Shown in pieces: positions 44,301-48,680 of a stretch of DNA of 48,680 bases (the stretch's first letter is position 1; the number at the start of each line of letters is the position of its first letter). Origin of the DNA: Saccoglossus kowalevskii (taxonomy: Eukaryota > Hemichordata > Enteropneusta > Harrimaniidae); the NCBI RefSeq assembly GCF_000003605.2, contig NW_003120932.1, forward strand, positions 79,092 through 127,771, read 5' to 3'. The position numbers and the translations under genes were made by a program. The notes under the pieces are model-generated. The model was not told the origin of the DNA. It did no database searches and saw nothing but the letters and a program-made list of their open reading frames with translations.

Positions 44301-47300
44301 GCTCTTTGATTGACAAGTCACTGTTGATGTTATATGCAAATGAGTTGCTGGCCTCAGTTATGGTGCGGCGATGTGTAACTTCCTGTCCGCGACCCTGTTT
44401 AACTTACCTCAAGCGCTACCAACTAGTCTTGCAAACTACAGAAAAGACAAGACGTAGACGCTTCCAGCATGCAAGCGGAATACAAAAAACATACAGTTGT
44501 AAATGATAAGTAAACTTTTTCACCCTTATCTCGCAACATGTCGACAACTTCTAGCCTGGCAGCTTCCAGTGGAATACTGTTAAATATTGTTTTTCACGCA
44601 TTTTTTTCTCCGAAGGCATTATAAATCTGACTAATTTTACATTTGTTGTTTTGCTGTAACGATCACCGTGCTGATAGCATTGCGATGTAGTAGTGGATAA
44701 ACATCATTCAGACCATTGTTGTGCTGTCATCGATAACTAACTTTTCAGTGGCAAAATACACAAACGTGAAACGCTCGGTTACTTAAAAATAAAAAATACC
44801 CCGCTAATTACAGAAACATCGGCAACGAGATGCTGTTTTTAAACACTGTGGGAAAAATCACGCACTCTGCGATGCCATCTTGGTTACCTTAATCGGAAAC
44901 CCCCTTGTCAGCTAGCATGCATCTGTAGCGATGTCGCAAAGTACGTTGTACTGCTGTGTTCGGCGACCTCTGGTACTATGGCACTCTATGAATGAGGTAT
45001 TTCCAGAGGTCAGAGTTCGTTATAACTTTTATCGACCCTCCGCGTCTGCTCGTAGTTGAATGAAACCTGTTTCGATTTACAATAGTTGTCTTCCATTTCG
45101 ACTTTTTCTCACCGGCGTTTGAACGATTGAGTACAAAAACTGTGAATAACCATTGTGTCGCAAAATATTACGGCCCATTTCAACCTAGCCGTCTAACTTC
45201 ACACGATCCATTTCACCGGAGATCCTGAAAAACTGGGTCATACGGAGTATTTGTTAAAGGTTTGGGGAAAGGTAAATTTAGACTCAACCCACCCAATGGG
45301 GATTGCTATGTTTGTATAACTGTATGAATATCTCATCGGCTTTACGTAATCCATTGTGCCCCTCTCTAAGTGGAAAAGATAACACGACACCATGACAGTT
45401 TTCACGCAAGGTTTTGACTCCGCGGACAATTTTACGTTCGTTTCCCTAGTATTCTAAATATTTTTATTTTATTTTTTTATCTGACGATTGAACATCAGCA
45501 AGCGTCGGTGTATGATAGATTTTGGCATGTCGTCGTGATGCAATAGCCATTTTTGTGGACGATTAACGTCACTTTCATAAAACAGCCATTATCTCCGTTC
45601 GTGTTTTCTGGTTGGTCAGAGAGATTGAAAATTAATTAGCTCCCACAGTTTTTGTCAGTTTGTCTTGACATTTTCACACTATTTTGACAACGTCTCTACG
45701 AACAAAAGGACGTCTGGGCTTATTTTTAAAGCTTTGCATTCTCGGACAATGACATTCGAAGTGTGAAATACTGACCGGGATTGACTATACTGCACACATC
45801 CTGCTTGACAACTTTGTAATATGAAATATGAAAACAAAACATACTAAATATACGCCTGGACGCCCATTTGTTAATAAACAACTGATAAACGTTGTGTGAA
45901 AGTTTCACTCAAAATAAACAAGAATTGTGTGAGCTATTTAGATTTGAACTTCCATGGTAAACTGAAAAACACAAGTGGAGATAATGGCTAATTTGCATAA
46001 CCATTCACTCATTAAGAAGTTTGCTAATGCTCATAATTAAAATGGCTGTAACAGTTCCAAATTGAAACCTATTATCGTTTTGTAAAAAGTTAAACATAGT
46101 GCATAATATGGAGACCCCGTCATTACTTTTTTTTCACCATTGATTATTTATGTACAGCCTTGCTAAGATTGCACTTTGCTGATTGACTGTTTTTGACTTT
46201 TGCAAATTAGTAAATTGAACTACATGTATATGCTTACCATAGATATCCAAATGTTTTATTATGTGTGACTATTTGGGTCAAGTATTTAATGAATTTGATA
46301 AAGAAACTTAAAAAGAGGCAACACATAGCTTTGTTTAATCTTTATAAATGTAAATAATCAAGTGTCTTGAGTGTATATCATTCTCATCATGATGATGAAA
46401 GATACTATGGATAAGATAAGCAATGAATCAAGTGCAAAGGAAAGAGTCTCTGGAAGAACTGGTTCATCAGTCTGTTTGCCAGGTTCATCAGTCTGTTTGC
46501 CAGGTTCATCAGTCTGTTTGCCAGGTTCATCAGTCTGTTTGCCAGGTTCATCAGTCTGTTTGCTAGGTTCATCAGTCTGTTTGCTAGGTTCATCAGTCTG
46601 TTTGCTAGGTTCATCAGTCTGTTTGCCAGGTTCATCAGTCTGTTTGCTAGGTTCATCAGTCTGTTTGCTAGGTTCATCAGTCTGTTTGCCAGGTTCATCA
46701 GTCTGTTTGCTAGGTTCATCAGTCTGTTTGCTAGGTTCATCAGTCTGTTTGCCGGGTTCATCAGTCTGTTTGCCGGGTTCATCAGTCTGTTTGCTAGATT
46801 CATCAGTCTGTTTGCTAGGTTCATCAGTCTGTTTGCTAGGTTCATCAGTCTGTTTGCTATGTTCATCAGATATTCACAAAGCGTGCATTGTATGTGTCTT
46901 GCCTTCTTGAGCAGCACCATAATCACTTTTCTGTGAATTCTGTGATGCTATTGGTCAAAACAAGTTGACTTAAAATGGGAACTTGACCACATAGCTTTAT
47001 ACACATTGTCTACGCTTGTATTATAAATATATCATCATATTAATCATGTCATTCTTGGATATGATAAATTTATATATTTTTTATTCTACTCTTTGTTCAG
47101 TTTTCTTATGAAGTGTTATTAGCTATGTCCGAATCCTGTCATAATTTGGAACGAGTGGCTTTAGCGGGTGTGGGCTGTGTTGACGATATCCTACTTATGA
47201 CATTAGCACTACATTGCAGAAAATTGAAAATGGTTAATTTTAAAACCTGTAAGCAGGTAAGTAAACTAATTCATATCTTCTAAAAATATAGTGGAAAATA

Positions 47301-47728
47301 ATATAAAGTTACCATAAAAATATCATCAAATATGCATGAAGCCAGTATACTGATTGTATAACAGGTTGATATTGTCATGTATCTTAAAGTTCACTTTCAA
47401 TACAGTCAATACATCAGTTAGTCAAATCCATTTCACTGAAGCTATGGTCGATACCAGGGTTGCATTTGTGATTGGGAATAAAGGGTCCTCAGGACCCACT
47501 TCTTTCAAAATCAGTAGGTTTTTACAAACTTTTATCGTTAATTTCAGGTGACTGATGCCGGAATCTGTGCTATTGCAAGAAATTGTCCACTGGAAGAGGT
47601 GGTCTATCCGGAATCCATAGCTGACAGATAAAAGTATTTTGGCTATTGCTAATAGCTGTCCACAGTTGGACTCTCTCTATATGTCAGGATGTGCTTTGAT
47701 TACTCCAGCTGCAGTCAGGTATTTAGAG
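35006..47728 (+). CDS. Leucine-rich-repeat protein with N-terminal BC-box/Cul2-box pattern (partial, 8 exons)
   Basis: Exons are 35006-35306, 36572-36843, 38014-38096, 40211-40259, 42407-42640, 43759-43983, 47101-47256 and 47548-47728. All introns are GT-AG with consistent phases. The product is about 500 residues and continues beyond the window. Most of it is cysteine-containing leucine-rich repeats of about 26 residues (LQNLDLAYCYKV, LVLHGCSRVTKEGL, VTDAGICAIARNCP), as in AMN1 and FBXL proteins. The first 40 residues match L-x3-C-x3-V (Leu5, Cys9, Val13) then LP-xx-Y (27-31), the BC-box and Cul2-box layout that ZYG11, ZER1 and apparently AMN1 also show. By family logic it would recruit substrates to a Cullin-2/Elongin BC ubiquitin ligase, which is inference. 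No F-box was recognised. The start ATG has a strong context (A at -3, G at +4). Exon 8 has a one-base frameshift. No exact orthologue was recognised. Confidence 0.85.
35307..36571 (+). other. LRR intron 1, almost wholly minisatellite
   Basis: Of 1265 bases, about 1150 belong to the 31-bp array. Only about 50 bases at the 5' side and 60 at the 3' side are unique. Confidence 0.9.
35357..36509. repeat. 31-bp minisatellite, about 37 copies
   Basis: Units carry AATCTTAGGGGCTCACAGTG and a variable ACTATTGCAAG, ACCATTGAAAG or ACTATTTAAAG part. Variant types recur in blocks, indicating higher-order duplications within the array. Confidence 0.97.
36572..36843 (+). CDS. LRR gene exon 2
   Basis: 272 nt after TTTCCAG, ending in phase 0 at GTGAGT. 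It encodes leucine-rich repeats such as LHTLELRKLPHLTFQGLQ and LLHVDLRQCAKLENDGVQ. The 31-bp minisatellite of intron 1 ends only about 60 bases upstream. Confidence 0.9.
36844..38013 (+). other. LRR intron 2
   Basis: 1170 bases, of which 612 are the 34-bp array at its 3' end. The 5' half shows nothing recognised. Confidence 0.8.
37379..37990. repeat. 34-bp minisatellite, 18 exact-length copies
   Basis: Each unit contains TTTCGAGACCACTCTGTAGT followed by AGGATGTTGACTTG or AGGACGTTGACTTG. The only variable site (T or C) reads TTTTTCCCTTTCCTTTTT along the array. Near identity indicates recent homogenisation. The 314-codon minus-strand frame through it is an artefact of the repeat. Confidence 0.98.
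38014..38096 (+). CDS. LRR gene exon 3
   Basis: 83 nt after TATTTCAG, encoding EILDIGGLYDLGDGSVSVLA and QKCHNLK, one repeat. The donor is GTAAGA. The 34-bp minisatellite ends 23 bases before the exon. Confidence 0.9.
38155..38350. repeat. Dispersed repeat family X, copy C
   Basis: Parallels 14549-14760 from TATTACACATCTGTTACCGT through GCATCCTCTAATAATAC to GTTTGACTGGACCCCACACA and GAGAAGTTTG, in the same orientation. Clearly diverged. Confidence 0.75.
38432..39014. mobile_element. Mutator-style mini-transposon with long terminal inverted repeats
   Basis: The 583-bp element starts AGACTGGCGCAGTCGGG and ends CCCGACTCCGCCAGTCT. The inverted similarity extends through 38432-38557 and 38904-39014, including TTCGCGAAATG and CACCCCGACTGGTTTATTCT. 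Both sides carry ATGGGAGTCTT (38421-38431 and 39015-39025), an 11-bp target duplication. Long inverted ends with 8-11 bp duplications are the mark of the Mutator superfamily. There is no coding capacity. It sits inside another repeat. Confidence 0.82.
39026..39990. repeat. Dispersed repeat with diverged units of about 155 bp
   Basis: Units share CCACTGATATCTCAA, ATGAAACTTGGTACA, GCAGA-TTGATTAGTTTT and CATATTAATTACCTAATTTG, at about 39058, 39215, 39370, 39590-39660 and 39720. Later units are more decayed. With ACTCCCATGTGCGAAGCACA at 38399 it forms one older element split by the 583-bp insertion. Confidence 0.75.
40211..40259 (+). CDS. LRR gene exon 4
   Basis: A 49-nt micro-exon between CTTTCAG and GTAAGC, encoding LVLHGCSRVTKEGLKQ. 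It supplies the second half of a repeat begun in exon 3. The phase fits exactly on both sides. Confidence 0.9.
40356..40872. repeat. 47-bp minisatellite, 11 exact-length copies
   Basis: Units contain ACAGCTGTCACATAGGCTTT then GACTTATT or GGCTTATT and TTCAGGTTCATATAA. No indels. Essentially one variable site. A recent expansion. Confidence 0.98.
41111..41480 (+). repeat. Dispersed repeat family Z, copy 1
   Basis: Matches the reverse complement of the window's last 380 bases. Shared blocks include CGCTAATTAACCAATCAAAA, TGCTGGATG, TTTAAATATGTTAATG, CGGAAGAGATTT, GGAAAA-GGCATGATTTTTTT (or GACATG) and AAAGATAAACTGAG. The core is well conserved while the flanks are not. Confidence 0.85.
42407..42640 (+). 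CDS. LRR gene exon 5
   Basis: 234 nt, 78 codons, equal to three 26-residue repeats, phase 0 at both ends. It contains LQNLDLAYCYKV, LEDLSLCGIQV and LQSVKLCGISTLSDENM. The donor is GTGAGA. Confidence 0.92.
42669..42874. mobile_element. TA-flanked mini-transposon (Tc1/mariner-type MITE), copy 2
   Basis: A 206-bp element starting CTGTAAAGGGG and ending TTTACAG, flanked by TA. Inverted ends include CACTGGGTTTTAATTTTGC, echoed as GCAAAATTTAAACCCAGTG. Two more internal AAACCCA-TGAAT copies occur. Related at its ends to the 14299-14469 element. Confidence 0.82.
43677..43748. repeat. 24-bp tandem repeat, 3 copies
   Basis: Three units of TATTTATTATATTATTCATA plus TG-containing bases, immediately upstream of the exon 6 acceptor. 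They fill the polypyrimidine and branch region. Confidence 0.9.
43759..43983 (+). CDS. LRR gene exon 6
   Basis: 225 nt, phase 0 at both ends, acceptor TTCCCCAG, donor GTAAGT. It encodes LDLVDLNCCGGVVTDSIL, LQSLALSFCTKVSGETL and ITTLVLSACMS, three repeats. Confidence 0.92.
44805..45110. repeat. Dispersed repeat family Y, copy 2
   Basis: Second copy of the 20300-20575 repeat, in the same orientation, with GGCACTCTATGAATGAGGTA and CAGAGGTCAGAGTTCG as the best-kept blocks. Confidence 0.75.
46461..46868. repeat. 21-bp minisatellite, about 19 copies
   Basis: Units GGTTCATCAGTCTGTTTGCC plus A, with CTA and CGG variants. The period is divisible by 3, so both strands stay open and give spurious repeat peptides (GSSVCLP or NRLMNLA). 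Splice signals on either side do not treat it as an exon. Confidence 0.97.
47101..47256 (+). CDS. LRR gene exon 7
   Basis: 156 nt, 52 codons (two repeats), acceptor TTGTTCAG, donor GTAAGT. It encodes LERVALAGVGCVDDILL and LKMVNFKTCKQ. Confidence 0.92.
47548..47728 (+). CDS. LRR gene exon 8, frameshifted
   Basis: The exon lies between TTTCAG and GTGAGT and begins VTDAGICAIARNCPLEEVVY. That frame stops at TAA (47629-47631). The adjacent frame carries the expected next repeat (LTDKSILAIANSCPQLDSLY). The exon is 181 nt, one more than a phase-0 exon should be, so a single extra base near 47615-47622 fits. It may be an assembly error, an allele or real decay. Confidence 0.75.
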
Positions 47729-48680
47729 GTGAGTTTTCTAATTTATATTCTACTTTCTATGGTTATTACAAATCTGCTGTTTGTTTGTTTTTTGTGTACA
47801 CTTTACGTTTCTCTATGTTATCATTCACATATAATAGGCATTGAAATTTAAATGCCTCTCCTCCCCATATTTTTGCAATCAGTAAATTTCATTTCAATCC
47901 GTTTGGGAATACTTGTATAATTCAGTAATCTAGCTGTTGCCATATTACCGTTAAAGTCCTAATATAAACCGCATACGTAATAGTAACCACACCCCCAATT
48001 CCGGCTTCAGGATTGAAGAGTTCTTAACAAAAATTGAAAACCTGAAAAGTACCTATTACTAACCGCACCCCCAATTCAACAAGACCGTGACTGACTTCAT
48101 TGTTTCAACCAGCTGGTCCAAAATGGCATTGTTCCTAATCCTATTTATTTGTTTCGACAACGTGCCTAAAAATAGTCACACCTATTTATTGTTCAGCGGT
48201 GATAGGATGTCAGACACGCAATGAAACTGCTTTTATTCTGGCGGCAACCTCTGTCAATACTCTTTCTGAATACGTCTGTGTTTCGTAAGTTTTCGACAAT
48301 GAGCTGTTATCACCGTAAAAGTGTTAAATTCTTCTTCAATACTCAGTTTATCTTTCGAAAACAAAAAATTTCTTGATTTACAAAAAAAATCATGTCGTTT
48401 TCCCATGGAAATCAAAGCCAAGACATCGCACTACATTATCGGTAAATCTCTTCCGTGTTCACCCTGAGGTCGCTGAACTTTCATTAACATATTTAAATGA
48501 GCTATGTAATTTGGACACGTGGGCACCATCCAGCATTTTGATTGGTTAATTAGCGACATGACCTAATCGGTCAATAAAACGTCACGTGTGCATTCAAAAA
48601 CATGGCCGGTATCGTATCGACCGTTTACATGTGACTGAAATCATTCGTTTACGGTGAAACTACTTGCATTTCATACAATT
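47729..48680 (+). other. Downstream intron of the LRR gene, start
   Basis: Follows donor GTGAGT after exon 8. No further exon is visible before the window ends, so the gene continues outside. The last 380 bases are family Z copy 2. Confidence 0.6.
48300..48680 (-). repeat. Dispersed repeat family Z, copy 2 (cut by window end)
   Basis: Reverse-complement match of 41111-41480, with the TTTTGATTGGTTAATTAGCG block best preserved. The element probably extends past the window. Confidence 0.85.

Larger units (their letters stand above)
43984..47100 (+). other. LRR intron 6
   Basis: 3.1 kb. It contains family Y copy 2 and the 21-bp minisatellite. Other parts (44000-44800, 45110-46370) show no exon or named element. 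Confidence 0.6.

Noticed and set aside
46371-46926. Open frames of 173 to 179 codons on both strands
   Set aside because: The 21-bp period keeps all copies in frame. Composition is purely repeat-derived and the region lies in intron 6.

Overview
This is a window of AT-rich animal nuclear DNA. Genes are split by GT-AG introns of about 0.2 to 3 kb, are widely spaced, and are surrounded by tandem repeats and old mobile elements. Nothing fixes the species. The repeat styles (TA-flanked mini-transposons starting CTGTAAA, a Mutator-like transposase relic, non-LTR retroelement tails ending in AATA repeats) suggest a marine invertebrate, either a deuterostome such as an amphioxus or hemichordate, or a lophotrochozoan. 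That placement is inference.

Three genes are supported. (1) 3274-4410, plus strand: an intronless class A seven-transmembrane receptor of about 378 residues, closest by eye to the adenosine-receptor-like group but without key adenosine-binding residues. (2) 27593-12396, minus strand: PUS1, the tRNA pseudouridine synthase of the TruA family, reconstructed over 11 exons with matching splice phases. It has an upstream weak-context ATG that would add a basic, mitochondrial-type leader, and a last exon encoding an acidic Ser/Glu/Asn-rich tail. (3) 35006-47728, plus strand, running off the window: a leucine-rich-repeat (AMN1/FBXL-style) protein in at least 8 exons. Its N-terminus matches a BC-box plus Cul2-box pattern, suggesting a substrate receptor of a Cullin-2/Elongin BC ubiquitin ligase. 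Exon 8 carries a one-base frameshift.

Layout: 1-3200 holds a foldback element, a long (AAT)n array and the receptor's upstream region. 4411-12395 is the receptor's probable 3' UTR, then mostly featureless DNA with one dispersed repeat and a 41-bp near-perfect palindrome. 12396-27593 is PUS1, whose introns hold a solo-LTR-like insertion inside a minisatellite, a TA mini-transposon, a dead non-LTR retrotransposon end, a 30-copy 10-bp array and other repeats. 27594-35005 is intergenic, with an assembly gap (32001-32050) flanked by a 140-bp direct duplication and a broken Mutator-like transposase. 35006 to the end is the LRR gene. Four of its introns carry unrelated minisatellites (31, 34, 47 and 21 bp units), and another holds a 583-bp Mutator-style mini-transposon nested in an older repeat.

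The three genes show no sign of acting together. The window is best read as three independent loci in a repeat-rich genome. No RNA genes, CRISPR arrays or bacterial-type operons were found.
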